Assembly: GCA_013397435.1 (NCBI GenBank)
Contig: VZRG01001946.1
Span: forward strand, 1 to 64,000
Length of the DNA stretch: 64,000 bases
Source of the DNA: Erythrocercus mccallii
Lineage: Eukaryota > Chordata > Aves > Passeriformes > Dicruridae
Reading direction: 5' to 3'
Below are positions 36,201 through 51,200 of this stretch, piece after piece. Below the pieces are notes generated by a model that worked only from the letters and a program-made list of their open reading frames with translations, made no database searches and was not told where the DNA came from. Numbering within the stretch: position 1 is the first letter of the stretch; the number at the start of each line of letters is the position of its first letter. A program made the translations under genes and the position numbers.

Positions 36201-39200
36201 CTTCAACTCTAAGTTATTAAATTTACTCCCTGTTCAGAAGTCTGTGCCTGGTTTGATACATTATCATGCAAAATTGAATGACAGTAATAGAGTGTTCCCT
36301 CCCCCTTCAGTTCTGGCAACCCTTTCTCACAGTCCTACATCCTGTTACAGGCATGTATATTTCTGTTTAAACTATTCCTCCTCAGGAGGTTGTGAAGTAA
36401 AGCTCTTTCATTGGATATCTCTTGGGAAGGTCTATATGTAAAATTGACCCTCTCCATTGTGCAAAGGTTACAGCATCAAATTTGAAAAGTCTCGTACAAA
36501 ATGAATTGTGCAACATCCCAAAAACTTGGGATCAATTATATTCAAATGCAGTAGACTGTTTCCTTGCACGCTTCTTTTTCTCGCCAATTTTACATCCACA
36601 ACTCTTAATAACTTTTTCCAAATTTGTCTTAAAATGGCAAGCGCATAGCATTCAAAATTGTCAAATGATTTAAATTGTTTTTATGTGTGTGTAATATCAT
36701 CAAACAGCATTCACTTATAACCTGCTTTAAGCCTATTGAAGTTAGATAAAATCCAATGACTTCATTGTCTTGAGATCTTAATTTTTTATGGCTTTTTCCT
36801 CTAAAGTGTTGTGCAAATTTTAAAAATATCTCAGCTGAGAAAAGGTATTTTTGTCTTTCTTAATGAGGAGAGCCTGCTGGTTGCAGTATTCTTTGTGTCA
36901 TCCCATGTCACCAACTTTTTTTGGAAGGGGCCTTCTCAGTAATAAGAGCAAAAGTCTAGTGTGGGTTCTCATGTGCCTTCAGGGTTGTAGGAAGACTTGT
37001 CTGAAGAGAGCTGTGCCTTCTTGCCAGTTTCCATATGAAGGTACTTAAAATTGAATCTTTACTTCCATTTATCTAGGGCAAAGGCAGGTTTCTTGAGAGA
37101 GTCTGAGAAGACTGATAAAAGAACCTCCAAAGATATGAAACTACCTCTGACCAAACTGACTAGGATATGTAAAGCAGGAAATTTGATTTCTTTGCTTCCT
37201 CCTGTGAGCACTGTTCTGAAGCTGTTATGCTGACTGCTTTAGCAGCTCCCAAGGGTGCATTTAAGTGTTGGTTGTATGCTTCATTGGGTATATGGGGAAG
37301 GGGAGGAGGAGAAGTTGTGCAGTGATGACCTTTACTTTGACCACCTTCCCCTCCCCCCTCAAAGAGTGAAATTTCAGTGAAGAATTTTTGTGCAAACTTG
37401 GAATTTTAAAATATTCTAAAGCCTCTTTGTTCCTTGATTTAAGTGCTTCTTTTGTTTCCTTTCTTCCCAACATTTGTAGTCACTCTTGAGGACACTGGAG
37501 AGTCCCAAGAGCCATTCAGCTTTCAGAACCTGCAGTGGATTCAATGGGCTCCTGTCTCTCCTCTCAGACATGGAAGGTGCATTGCAGGACCCTCCATCAG
37601 GGCAATGGGCGGCAGTTGGACAAAATTGTATACTGGAGCTCGTTTTCTACACTCTTCAGGGGATAACTTCAGCCCTGCACCTGGACCCTGTCAACAGCAA
37701 CTTCTTCCAGAGGAATGGTCTCTTTGAAAAGATGGCAGAGGATCTTGGATCACTTGGATGCTTCTGGACAGAAGGGAAAAGGCAAATTCCTGTGAGCCTT
37801 GAGAAGAAAAGGACATTTGCAGAATTCTTGGATGCAGTATTCTGTACTTCAGAACCTTTCCCAGTGTGGCTAAAAAACTGCATTTGGATTCTGAATTTTC
37901 TTGATCATATGGTCAAAGGAACCCTTCATCAGGAAAGCTACTTTAAGGAGAGGAAGCCAGAGATGGGAGAAGAATCAAGAGATGATCAGGAGGCACCCCA
38001 AGCTCAAGAAGCGCATCCTGTTGCTTTCAACAGACCAGGCAACAAATTACCTGCCTCTGCCTATATGCTATGGCCGGAAGAGAAGTAAGCTTTTATTTAC
38101 TACAGGAAATAGAGTACTAAGGCTGGTATGTGCTTTGTATATGGTAGTAAACTGAGGTAAGGTGTGATATAACCTGCCAAGGGTAAACAAATCAGTTCAA
38201 TCCCAACTCCCAGGGCTCCAGGCACCAGGAATCAACGCTTTTGGAAAGGTAAATGATCAAAAAATTGGCTTATAGGGATTTAGTGCAGCAGTGGGACACA
38301 CAGCCCCAAGAGTTGCAGAGTTTATGTTGAAGATTCTGACACCTGTCAAGTGGGAGCAGGAATGGGGTCTTAGAAGAAGGTTGCTGGGACTTAAAACTTG
38401 TGTTTAGTCACTGCTTGAACCTGCCCTGAACAATTTTGACTTTTTCAATTATGTGGAAAGTTGCTTCCAGTCACTTGATATATTAAAAATAAAAGTTATG
38501 CTAAGGTATTTTAAATGCTCCCTCATGCATGTGTCCAAGCACCTGTGCAGACACACTCTCATTTATTCATGCTGAAATAGAGGAAAGGAACAGTCATGCT
38601 GCCTACCTCATTGAATGAAGGTTTATGTCAAAATATATATCCTTGGTAGGAAGGGAAGACTGTACTAGAAATCAACATAGCTGTCAACTGTGAATCAGGT
38701 TTGAATCACCTGCATTTTGTAACTCATGAGATTTTTCTGTCCCTTCATTTTTCTCTAGCTTTGTCTTGAATCTCAGTCCTTTTATCAAATTTATGTTTCT
38801 GGCTGGAGCTATGCTTAAAAAGGCTGAGTTGATGAGTGTGAGATTTCATCAACCCTAACTGTAGATAATTACAAAGTTATCTTCCAATTTCAAGACCAAT
38901 ACATGACGTCTGCCACTCGTAGCAGCAGTCACTGAAGTCAGCAGAACTCTTTTCCCTGAATACTGAGGCAGGCTGAATAAGCATTTCTGGTTATATTTAT
39001 ACTTGTTTGAAGCAAGTAAAAAAAGTGTGGTGGATTTCTTTGTTCCCTATGCAGCAGATTTTAAAGTAGTTATGGACATGTTTGCTCCATGTCACCACTC
39101 TAACTTACACTGGAAGTTTCTGGCCAGATACTCAGTGCTGGGGAGAGGACTTTGTAGCTCAGGAGGAATAAATGCTCTTTTCCAAGGAGATCTTCCCAGC

Positions 39201-42200
39201 CTAATTTGGGGGAACATGGGTCCATGTACAAAGAGTAAACAGATGGTGGTCGTTGTGAGAAGTGCACTGTCTGTTGTTTAAGTTGTGTGTAAGGGAGGCC
39301 CAGAGATGTAAAGGGACAAAGAGTAGGTTGGGGCAATGCTGGGAGGGGTGTGTCTCTGTCTTCTGGTTGTCTTTCGGAAGCCACTAGGTCTGAAACGAGC
39401 AAGGTTTCCTGTGTCCTTATGTTGTTTTGCCTGCTGAGATGTGATGCTCTACAGTAACTAAATAACACTTGTGGAGATATTAATCCTGTAAACTGGGACC
39501 CATTCCATTCACAGTGTTTGATTTGGAATTGTTTGTCTTGGTTCTGGGACATGAAGGCACAAAAGGAAGCCAGATTAGCTAGGGATGGCTGGAGACTGTC
39601 CATGACAAGTGTATGCAAACACAAAAGAGGAACCTGTACTGGAAAGCTGACAATCTTTATGCCATACAGCCTGTATCCTTTCCACTAGTAAATTTTATGA
39701 AAATAAAAATAAGAAATCCCATAGTTTCTGCAAGCCTGTTGTTCCCCTAATGCAGCTTCCTCTTAGCTGTACTCCACACTCACACTTCCCCCTGAAAAGT
39801 TTTCAGGCAGCAGCTCTACAGCTTGAAAGGAGGAACTTAAATGTAGTCAGTGTAGGTGGCCTGTGATGCCCCATCTTGCAACATATATTTAATATTCCCA
39901 AGGAGGCAGGGAAAGGAGGTAATCCTACAGGAGCCTGTGACTAATAACTAGGAAAGCCAGCATTTTAATGCTGGATAATATTCTAGACCCTTCCACTGTC
40001 CTGTCGTCAATGCTGCTGCAAGCTTCTGGGACACAGGGGAATTGATCCTGTCATTCCTATCTCAAGACCAACCCTCCGTGTTCCTGCTCCTGCAGTAATG
40101 TTTGAAACACTTTTTCAGGTGACAGATGGGGTCTCTGGTTTTCCTTTTGTTCCTGGTAATTAGACATAGCTTGCTTCAAGCTGTGTTAACTGAGGCTGAT
40201 CTCTTTGGAAGGGAAGCCCTTTTTTGTGCCTGCCCAAGCAGCAAGGCTGCTGCAGCTGCTGTTACCACAGACAGCTCGCTGTGCTAATGGCACTTCAGGT
40301 TCCTTGTGACATCTCATTTTGTCCCCAAAACCTCTTATTTGTCTTATTTTTAAGTAGCACCAGTGCAGAGCAGTTTTGCAATTCACACCATGATACTGGT
40401 GAGATGGAGGGGAATCATGGGGCTGATTGGATAGCCCTGGGGCAGGAGTGTGAGAGATGGAGTATTTGCAGAGGTAGGAGCTGGAACAGGAACACACCTT
40501 TCGTACTTAGACAGGCCATAAAATGAGGACCTCACAAAAAACCACAGAGAAGGCTGGAGATAACACTTATATAATATTCTTAAAGACCCTTCATGAACCT
40601 TGTTGCCCTTCTTTGCACACACTCCAGCACCCCAATGTCCTTGTAGTGAGAGGCCCAGAACTGAGCACAGCACTCAAGGTGTAGCCTCACCAGTGCCATG
40701 TACAAGGGAAGAGTCACTCCTCTGGTCCTGCTGGCCACACTATTGTTGATTCAGGCCAGGATGCCACTGGCCTTGTTGGCCACCTGGGCATGGGCTAGCA
40801 ACCCAAGCTTTTTCCAGCCAGGCAGTTTTCCAACCGTGATTTATTTCACCTCTATTGATTTTAGCGAGCCTGGACTTTTCCTCTTTTAAAATGGTGTGGA
40901 TTTTCTCTGGGAGATGGGAGGAGAGTGCATTTTCAGTGTACTTTTTTCTTTGACATTTAAAAACTTTCCCACATTCATGTCAAGTACAGGTGTATGTATC
41001 CACACTGAAACCACTACTGCAACAACTCTTTATACCAGACCTGATTTTGATTTATTGCACAGAAAATATTGCAAATGAGCAATTCATTTGAAATTCTTTC
41101 TTGAGGGTGCAATAAAAGTTATTTGTCACTGTGTGGCAGTGTGCTATACGTTACTCCCTGTTCTGCTGTATCAGATGAGCCTTTTTGGGAGTGATTGACA
41201 AATATGTTCAATTGCAGCCTTTTTACCCTCCTTTACTTCCCTTGTAAAATTTATTTTATTTTTTTTCTTTAATGCTAACTCTGGTACCTTGTGTTTTATA
41301 CAGTCCATAACGCATACTGTGCTTTATTTTGTCAGGTAATTATAGCCATGAGATGTTGCCTTTGCTTTTCTTGTGAGATCTGCTTGGGACAGATATTTCT
41401 GACAGTGCACATCACAACTCCAGTTCAGAGATGCACTCAGAAATGCTGATGATACTCTGTACAGGATGAGTTTGTAGTGCCTAAACTAGTTTTGCTATGC
41501 TGTGGGTTCATCTTTGAGATATATCTAACCTCTAGTCTGCATAATGACATTAGCAAAGCTTCTCTGTGATGTCTCTGATTCCTCAGTTCCTTCCTGTGCC
41601 TGAACATAAAAAGGCCGTAAGTGGCAAAAATGAAAACTGGTGGGAAAGCAACTTTAGTTTACTGTTTTAGGAAAATTCTGGTGTTGGAAGGGGAGGGTGG
41701 CATACTGATTTCATCAAGACTGTCTCACCTTTGCTTATTTCCATTATGTTTTAAAGTACTAAACTTACTGTTTATTATTATTATTATTATTATTAAGATA
41801 TTAACTCCTAGAAAATAAAAGGATAACACTGGTTGTCGGCTGATGCATCAGCAGTTCCTCTGGTTGTCTGTTTTCTATTTTCCAAATATCTTCAAAGGCA
41901 AAATTTGTTTAAAAAAGCTGCTGCACATCTTTGAATGTGCAGGTCCTTGAAATGTCAGCTCATGAGCAGGTGATGCTCTGTCTTTGTTACTTTAAGGAGG
42001 CATCCAGTTGTTCTGGGTCATTTGTATTGTTTGCTTAGTTTGCAATGCTGAGCTTGGTTGCCACTAGGAGGATTTAATGCTGTGCTCTGCTGGAACATTG
42101 TTAGAACCTCCTTGCCGTTGTTAATGATAATTATGATGTGTCTTATTACTGCAGGTTGGAAATGAGAGACTGCCCCATTGTACATGCAGGTGCTGTCTGT

Positions 42201-45200
42201 GTCATGGTGAGGTTGTTGCCAAAGCTGTACAAAGAAGGACATGCTCAGGTGAGTCTGAACATATCAATATGCCTAAACATGCCTTCCCTTTCTCTGTAGC
42301 TTCATTTCCAGGAATGACTTAGTCTTTGCAAATGTGGCAGTACTGCATTTACCTGAAACACTGTCAGGAGGAACAGCAAAAATTTCACTGAGTTAACAGA
42401 TGTAAGAACAAAGAACTTTGGCTATCAGTTTGCCAAAGCATTTCTGTACCTGCCTGATGCAGTACGTGGATTTTGGTCCCATACTTATTGCAAAGGCATA
42501 ATATAGAAGTGCCTTGAAAACTGTTTAAAGTATTGCCAACAGGCCTAGCAACCAGAACAGTCTGACTCTTCAGATCTAATGGTCCATAAAATTTTAATGT
42601 GTTTTTCTTTGTCAAACCTTCCATATATATACACACCCAGTCTGAATAAAGATATTGCCTATATTCTATTGGCTGTTTGGCCTAAAATACTTGAATGCAG
42701 TCAAAATACATATGGAGGGACTGAAATAAAACCAGGTTGTTCATCCAGATCTCTGAAAGGGACAAATAACTACTGGCACATTCCAATTCTGTTTATTGGA
42801 ATGAAGCCATAAGCTAGTGAAATTTTGTTAATTACAGTAATTAATTTCTGAAAAACAAGTGGAATTGTTAATTGAACGACAGTGTCATCAAGAAATTGGA
42901 ATTGTCTCTAGGACTTGAGCTCTGTAAGAGGGAGAGCCTCTCAGATCCTCAGTAGATGGCAGTGTTCTTAAAAGTATGAAGGACCAGAGCACAAATTCCA
43001 GCAATTTCAGTTATGTATTTAAGTATACTAGTGTTTTCCTTTTTTCTCTCACTCCTTTTTTCTCAGTCAGTAAGAAATTATTACTGGTAGTGTTTTAGTA
43101 TTGTTGTTGTGAGTATGATTGCCTCAGGTAAAATTAGACCACTGTTATGTAAGGTCCTGAGTAAAACTCTAGCTAGGAGTTAACAAATGTATTGAAGGGT
43201 TCTCATAAAATAATCCACAAAAAAAAGATAAAAGGAAAATAAAATTTTCCTGGCTATATCTATTCAAAAATTGTTGAATGAGAAAGAGAATGAATAAAGT
43301 ATTTCAGTGCTTGAGAAGCTCACTGATGCTGCCAGGTAGACACATAAAATGCTGGACTTTAATACCTTTAATCCTAACATATACCACTGTACGAATCCTT
43401 GTGCAAGGAGATTCTACTTGGAACACAAGAGTCAGGTAAGATCTGATGCAAAAGGTTTAGCCTCAGTGGCTAGTGAAGGGGAGCTGCTTGGTAAAAGGAA
43501 AATAACTGAAGGAATTATTCTTTGGGTAGATATATTCTGTCCCAAACAGGGTACTATTTTTTTTCTAATGCCACAGTATTTAACAGCTAGATGAGATGAA
43601 ATAATGGCTTTGTGGATGTACTACAGGCTTCCCTAAGAAAGTCTTAAGGGGCTTCTTGCTCTGAATTTAAGACTGAATCAAAAAGTACATTTTTTAGGAG
43701 CAAATGGGGAGAAAATGAGGCAATAATTCATCTCTTTCTATTTGTTTTAGTGCCATGATAGGTATTTTAGGTCCGAGTGTCCAGGAGTAATCTGGAAAAA
43801 TCTTAGAATCAGTTCAGGTCATGTGTGATTCCTTTGTTTTCACAAAATTGGCAACGAGAAAGCACTGCTTTTACAGAAACATTAATGGAACTCAATAAAA
43901 CTAATGTACTTTTGATTTGGGCCATCAGAATGAATATCAATTTCCTGCCAATTTTGCAACTTCTCAGTGACCTTTGTCAGACCCAAGAAATGATGGGCTG
44001 AAGCAATGTTGAGACTGTCAGTGTAGGAAACCTAGTAGCAGACAGTAAAATAGATGATTTTGCACTTCAGCCATTTCTTATACTTTCTGGAATGACAGTT
44101 AAAAGCTGAGGAGAATAGATGTGTGGATGTATATTCCTGCCATTGCTAGGCATGATTAAAAAAATCATTTGAGTGTCCTAGGTACAGAAACTTGCTTTAA
44201 ACTTTAAAACTGACCAAGAGTTTTGGTTTAACAATCTGTGAGTCAGTAAACTGTATTTAGAGGACATTGCTCATGTTCATGCCTATGACTGGAACTAAGC
44301 AGATTCCATCAGACTCCATGTGGTTTGACCACATACAAGATGGATTTTCCTGTTATTAATATGTTGTCTGTTTGGCAATGAAAGATAGCACTGCACATGT
44401 TTCAAACATTCAGTAGATTGAGACAGGTTTACATCTACTTTAGATATGTGGCCCAGGATATTCACAGTGTTGTTTTCCACCTTAAAAAGAAAGAAATTTC
44501 CTCTCAGGCACATCTCATCCTTGATTAAAATTTTAAGATTTCAGAGTGTCATGATAAATCTTTCTCATCTGTAATGTCAGATACAGAGATCATCTAGATC
44601 TGATAAGGGTTAGTAGGGGAAAGAACTTTTGAGAAGAGAATAAAAGCATGATTCAGTTCTGTCTCATCCTTCTGGCAGGTTTCTTCTGAATACAGACAAA
44701 AAATAATCCTCACAAAATTCATGATGTAAATTATTTATACATTTACTAAATAATACTATTGCTTCCACAGCTAAATTTTTCCTTTCTCTTTTCAGCCATA
44801 TCTCTTGTATGATGACCTGCTGTCATAGTCTTGTTGTGAAAGTAAAACATAGTCCATCAATAAGGATTTTGCACCTTTTAAAAAGACCCTTATCTCTGTT
44901 TTAAATTTATGCTAAATAATTTGTTCTCCCTGTAGATGTTAAAAAAGTAAAATATTTCAAGTATTTCTACACACATAAATATTGCTATATTGTTCTTCAA
45001 TCTAAGGATAAATTGCATCCTTTTGAAGTGAATGCAGTGACAAAAGTTCATCATTTTTGCTTTTCTTGAATATAGCATAAAAATCTTGAAGATGAATCAC
45101 CGTGAATTTAATTCAGCTACCAAGTTTTGAAACTATGGGCTCTTAGGAGAAAAAATCTGGGAACTACTTAAGCAGATTGGGCAAAGTGCTAGGTGACATT

Positions 45201-48200
45201 TGCCCTAAAACTCTAATCTGAGGCAGAGCTCAGCTACGTTCTAACTGCACCTTCAATATCCTGATTCACAGTGCATAAGTGTTAAGAAAATCAATCCATG
45301 CATACAGAAATACACAGCATGGTTTCCTGGTCCCCTTTTAATATTTCCACTAAAATCTCATTTTACTGGAACAAAGATCCATGAAAACAGCTCATTTTAT
45401 TCACAACAAGGCAATATTGGTATTGACAGAGCTGCTAGGCTAATGAGAACAATCAATCTTTTTGTACACCATTATGCTTTTATTTGATTTATTTTGGAAT
45501 AAATCAGTTGCTTCACTTAGTCAAGACCTGTGTCATCCTCTGTTTAGAGGTATTTGCACATGGTTTCCTGCATATTGTCAGAAATTGAGTAAAATGTTAA
45601 TTAAAAGTTTAAAAAATTTGTAAGTGATATTTTGAAACACTAGTTTAGTCTGGTGGATGCTTTCTATGTGTGATGTGATGCACAGTGAAACATATGTCAA
45701 TGTCACATGGCAATGAATAGTCAGACAGAATAAAATGTTATCCAAAGATCTCACCCTTCAGATATGACAAGTGGTAGTTGAGTTTGCAAAAACAATGTGT
45801 ATATTGCAATGGATGTATTGTTTTCTAACTGTTGTAGTTGGGGACACTTTGAAAACAAATTGCTTGTTGGCTTGGAAATTGTCCTGTATTGGCTTTGTCT
45901 GGTTGAATGCAAAAGAGCTCAATTTCTCTTTACACTTAATAAGCTTATTCTAAATCCCATTGCTTCTCATTCATGTTATAAAATCAAATCCCATTGCCTT
46001 CATTTGTGTGTCTGTCACCATTGTTGTCCTTTGCTTCAAAAGTTTGCATATCTGTTTCCTAGAAGAGCATGTGAGAAAGCTTGAAACATCTTGGAAACAG
46101 GGGATAATTCATCTTTGTAGTATTTATGTGTACATATATGATCCAGTTACTTTTACAGGAAATCTAGTTAGGTCAATGGGGTACAATGCATTCTGAACTG
46201 GAAACAAATTTAACGATAATTTATGAGAATTGAGAGACTTTAAGATCACTAAGTAGTAATAATGAAGCAAAGCTTCAATTCAGCAAAATATATAGAGAAA
46301 TGTTTAAAATTGTTTCATGACATCATTTGATACAGTTTTGCTTAAGAACAGTGCTTTTAGAATAGAGCTTTTAGAGTAGATCATGTCAATTTGGCTCTCC
46401 GCAGGCTGAGTTCCTATGTTGGTCTTGGAGCTTATGCCTAATAACCTGCCCTTGGTGGTGGTCCCTTGTTTTTGAATGACAGCTGATTGTTTTCTTCCTT
46501 CACTGCCACAGAGTTGAGGCAGGAAAGCTGAGCTGTGGATAACCAGGCAGCTGCTCAGATGAATATCTGCACACTGTTTTAGTGCAGAGCTTGATAGAAC
46601 AGCCATGCAGTTCTGCTTGAGCCTCTTGCCTTTGGGGCTTCTTTCCTGGACCAGATGTTTAGACTCAGGGATTTGACAATTGAAAAACAAATTAAAATAG
46701 AATAAACCAGTTGCCCTATACAGTTTCGTTCCAGCCCTCTGACTTTACTTCTCTGTCCATTTCAGCTTTCCCAGGAAATTCAATGTGCTCTGGTTGATCA
46801 TATCCAGTCCTTGGTGAAGTCAGAGAAGAGTCGTCAGGTGATGTGTGAATCTGGCCTGCTGAGCACAATCATAACCTCCTGTCAAGATGCTTTCTGCAGT
46901 GACAGTCATCCCCTGCATCTGCCCCTCACTAGGGTGTTTGAGAAGCTGGCATCACAGGCTGTTGAGCCACATGTGTTAAGGTATAAGACTGTATCTAATG
47001 GAAGCAATTTGCTTTAGTGGTACCATTTTTTTTTTTGCAAAGGTTATAAAATAATTAGATGCTTCATGTAGTGCTCTAATTCAGCAAGACTCAGCCTTTT
47101 CTTTCAAGTCCCAGTTAATCCTCCTTTCTCATTGACTCCAGGATATATGCCTAAATGACTCCTGAAGATGGTACAAGTCTGTAGCGTTCTGCCACATCAT
47201 CTCTGCAGGGGTTGTAAAGCCATTTATGAATGAACTAATTAAGTCATTGCAAAACAACCAGGGTTATTCTCTCCTGGTATTTATATGGAAAAGCTGGTTT
47301 TTGCGGAGTAAAAATGACTTTCTCATATTTCAGATCGATGTCAATGACAGATGCAAAAATAAAAAGTGCAGTCTTCTTCCTCAGCTGCTGTTTCCAGTTT
47401 GAGGTTGCACTTTCTTTATTAATGCTAACCAGTGCTAGACATTACAGTACCTAACAGCTACCAGAGTACACATGAATTTAAATATTCAGTGGAAGACACT
47501 TTCTTTCACTCAAATACGGAGTAGGATTTTTAAAAAAGAACTCAATAAAAAACCCCAACCCATAGATTTTTTTTTCTGAAAAATTAGGACTATTCAAAAA
47601 TATTGATGAAAAAAGAAATCTTTGATTTTTTTTCAAAAGGAAAACCTTGAAAGGAAATGTAAAGCAAGCAAAATATTTGTGCTGCTACAATCAAAGACAT
47701 TTCTTCTGTTCTAATTGGGATGTCTTTAAAATTTGGTGTTCAATAAAAAAATTGTTCTCCAGAAGTCTTAAACTCTATTTGCATGGTTGCTGTGACTCCA
47801 AAAGTGTCTGCCTTGTTTTCCCTTTTTTAAATGGCCTTGCTTTTTTTTTTTTTTTTTCATGTTAGGCAATTTCTGTGGTTGGGAGGTTCTCCATTACTAC
47901 CTTCTAGGCCCAGCACAAACAAGACCAAGGTCCTTTCACGTCAGGGGAGTGATTCAGCTAATGCAGGTAAGCACACAGTGAACAGCCTGTTGCTGATACA
48001 ACAGAGGCCGAGTTAGAGATGTCTGAAATGACAGCAAACTGCTGTTGAGTTGATTGCTCCAAGACAGTCACTGTGAATGTGGAGTATGCCTAGATGATTT
48101 CAGTGGGTATTCCCCAGATTAGACGGTACTTGATCAACACTGAGAGCTGATCTAATGGCCAGCAGAGATCAAATTATAATATCTTTGCTCAAGTTAGATG

Positions 48201-51200
48201 ATGAGTATATACTCAGATTTTGCTGGATCAGACATGGACATGGTTTATAAAAATACCAATATTCTACAAACCAAGAGGAGTGTCTCCTTTGTTTGCAGCA
48301 TATTTTTCCTGTGATTTATAGATAGAAATAGAATAAGGATGGGAATAAAGAGCACAGCTTTTTGTCGTTCCTAGGATATCCTAGTAATCTACCTTGCTTA
48401 TGCAGGCTCTTTTCCATCTGAGTTGTTTTTCTGCTGTAATGTATTTTATAGATGATAGGCTACAGTATAGTAATATTTGGTGCTTAATCTCATGCCTGTC
48501 AGCATGGTCTGTATTTGGGTCTTGGTTCTTTGCAGTCACTGTTTAAATCCTCTCCCACGTGTTGCTTGTGACTATTCCATCGCAGCAGAGTTGAATGAAT
48601 GATCTTTGTATAAGAAAATGGAACCAATATGTTGAGTTGGATATTTTTTAGTAGGGTGAGTTCTGGAGCTGCCTGAAGATGTGTGGGAAGAAAACATGGC
48701 TATGTGGTGTTCTGGGCAGGGATGCATAGAATATGGGCAATATCTGCGACTGGAAAAAGACTTGCAGACATTGATCTGGTTAGGCACTGTTCATCTTTCA
48801 GGTTCAGAAGGGAGCACGGTGGACAGTAAATCTGATCCTCAGACTGTTGTGCCTGTCAGGACCTCTCCTTGGCTGTCTAAGGGATCTGCACTGGCACTCC
48901 AGACTGCCATGAGTCTCATCTCCATGACATCACCTCGGAACTTCCAGCTACGCAGCACTGCTTTAGCTCCATCATTTGTGGAGTTTGACATGTCCATGGA
49001 AGGCTATGGGTATTGCTGCTGTTGCTTTTATTTTATCTGCTCTGGGCTCTCCAAACCCTTACTCTGAACACAGTTACTATTCACTTCTCTCTTCATCTTT
49101 ATCTATGTACTCTGGCTGCCTTCCATGCAGCAATGTTGCAACACTTTGTTACTGTCTTATTGCTGACAGCCTACTCTCTGCCTTGCTACCATGATTCTGC
49201 AATACCAGAAGTCACGGGTGACCCTCTGGGATCATTTTTTCTCTTGTGATGGATTCTTGTTTGCTATTGTATAGGTGTTTATACCTCCCTACCTTGGCCA
49301 CTGTCATGGGATCCAGTGCAGACCAATCTGTCTCAGGAGGGACTGGCATGGGTAAGCACTTTGACTCAGCTACAGCTTGCTGGGAGCACTGACTTTTCAG
49401 CCCCAAGGAAAGCATTCAGCTGTTGTAAGAAAGGCTAGCACATAAGCTGTGCATTTCAAAACATTTCTGTCTCTGTGTCCCAGACCAGCTCTGAACTGTA
49501 CATCTTGTACTGCTCAGCAAAATGGGGAACTGGGTTCAGCTTTGTAGTGTGATGAATTATTATCAGCAATACAAATTTAAAGCAGGCTTCTAAGAAAACA
49601 GTCTTAACAAGTAAGACCCACCAGATCTTAGGGTAATCTCCTATGGCAGGAATAGGAACTGTCACTTGGGTTTCTAATGGAATTCTAATGAGATTCTCCT
49701 ATACAACAAAATCCTCCATTGGGTGGACTGGGAAATGGCTGTACCTTTTGCTTTCCAAATTTTTGTGAAATTTCAGAACTTGTTTCTGGCTCAAAGATTG
49801 CTGATTCATCTTCTCCATAGCATGGAGATCTAGTGGTCATTTCTCATCAGTCAGCTTTAGGTCATTTATACATGTGCACAGACTCATATGTGCAATCTCT
49901 GTGATGTTGAATTCAGGCAATGAACTCCAACAGAATAGAAATTAAACCCCATAATCTAATGTTGGTTTTTCCATGGCATGGAAGAATGAAACAAAAAGCA
50001 GTTTGCTAATGGCTGCACAAGGAAAGCAACTTCATTAATGCTTTTTTGTTCCTCTCTACAGGCAGCAGAACATTCCCTCCCTCAAGTGGCCTGACACTCT
50101 CCTGCTGGTTCCTGGTTAGCAAGTTTGGTTTGGTGCACAACAGCCACCCACTCCGCTTCCTTACGGTTGTGAGGCATATGTCAAGAACAGAGCAAGAATT
50201 TGTTTGCTTTTCTGTAAGCTTCTTCCCACAGGACCTTTCTTTGGTCATTTCTACAGAAGAAGTGGAATTCCAGCCACTTGGTATGGCCCTTTTCAGTCAA
50301 GCTGTGTCCTCTTGTTAATCTGGACTTTTTCATTAATAAATTTCCTCTTTGAAGTGCCCAGGATATTAATGAGGTTTCTCTTCAGTTTTCTTCTTGAATC
50401 CAGTTGTGATTGAAATTGTTGCCCATGTTTAATTTTTAAGTTTGCTGTACACATTGTGATTTATTGCAATGTTCAATTGAAAAATTTGAGTGTCACTTAT
50501 ATTGTGGTGTGTAGTTGTGGAGACCGGGCTCAAACCAGTCTGTTCTGTGTGACACCAAGCAGGTTTGGAGAGTAAGACTGAGGATTTGGGGAGTGATCTA
50601 GCTTCCTAATGAAACAGCTAATTTCCTCTCCTTGCCTTCAGAATGTTTTCTATTATGCCAGTCTGTTAACGTTGTTCCCTGTTGATATTTATTCCCTTTT
50701 CCTTATTGAGTAGAGTAGGTACTTGAAATGTAAATGTGATTGAATATTCCAGAGGAGGTTGGAAATGGAGTGGGAATAGTAGCTGGGACATTTTCATGCA
50801 CAGCTGACATTGTATGAGTGCTCTGCTTGCCTTAGATAATGATAAAAATTCCAGCTTGCCTTTTTCATAAAAGCTACAAATTAATATAGAGACTTCTATC
50901 ATCTCATGGATTTGCTAGGATTTTTTTGTCTGTGTCAGCTAACTCTGTAAATACACTGGGGGGTTCTCCTCTTGGTGAATATATTGGGTTCGTCCTAGTT
51001 CAGGGTAGTTTGCAGCATCAAGGCATATAGCAGGTGTTATCTGGGAGGGTGACACGTATGCTGTAGGGATCTTGAGAGCTGTGCAAGTTGTAGGTCCTGA
51101 TGATAGACCTTGGGCAGTGTTTTAAAGACATCAGACATAAAATCATAAATCGTAAAATCAAATCACATTCTACCCACAGAGTGTCATGTTTTTTCTGTCA

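Larger units (their letters stand above)
38085..42154 (+). other. WDFY4: WDFY4 intron 11
   Basis: 4.1 kb. It holds a minus-oriented CR1 fragment (about 40.58-40.83 kb), a (TTA)8 microsatellite (41772-41795) and a 174-codon minus-strand open frame (39100-39624) that I do not recognise. No missing WDFY4 exon is required. Confidence 0.8.

Noticed and set aside
46304..46690. 128-codon minus-strand open frame in WDFY4 intron 12
   Set aside because: No motif, no splice context and ordinary composition; a frame of this length is plausible by chance in 4.5 kb.
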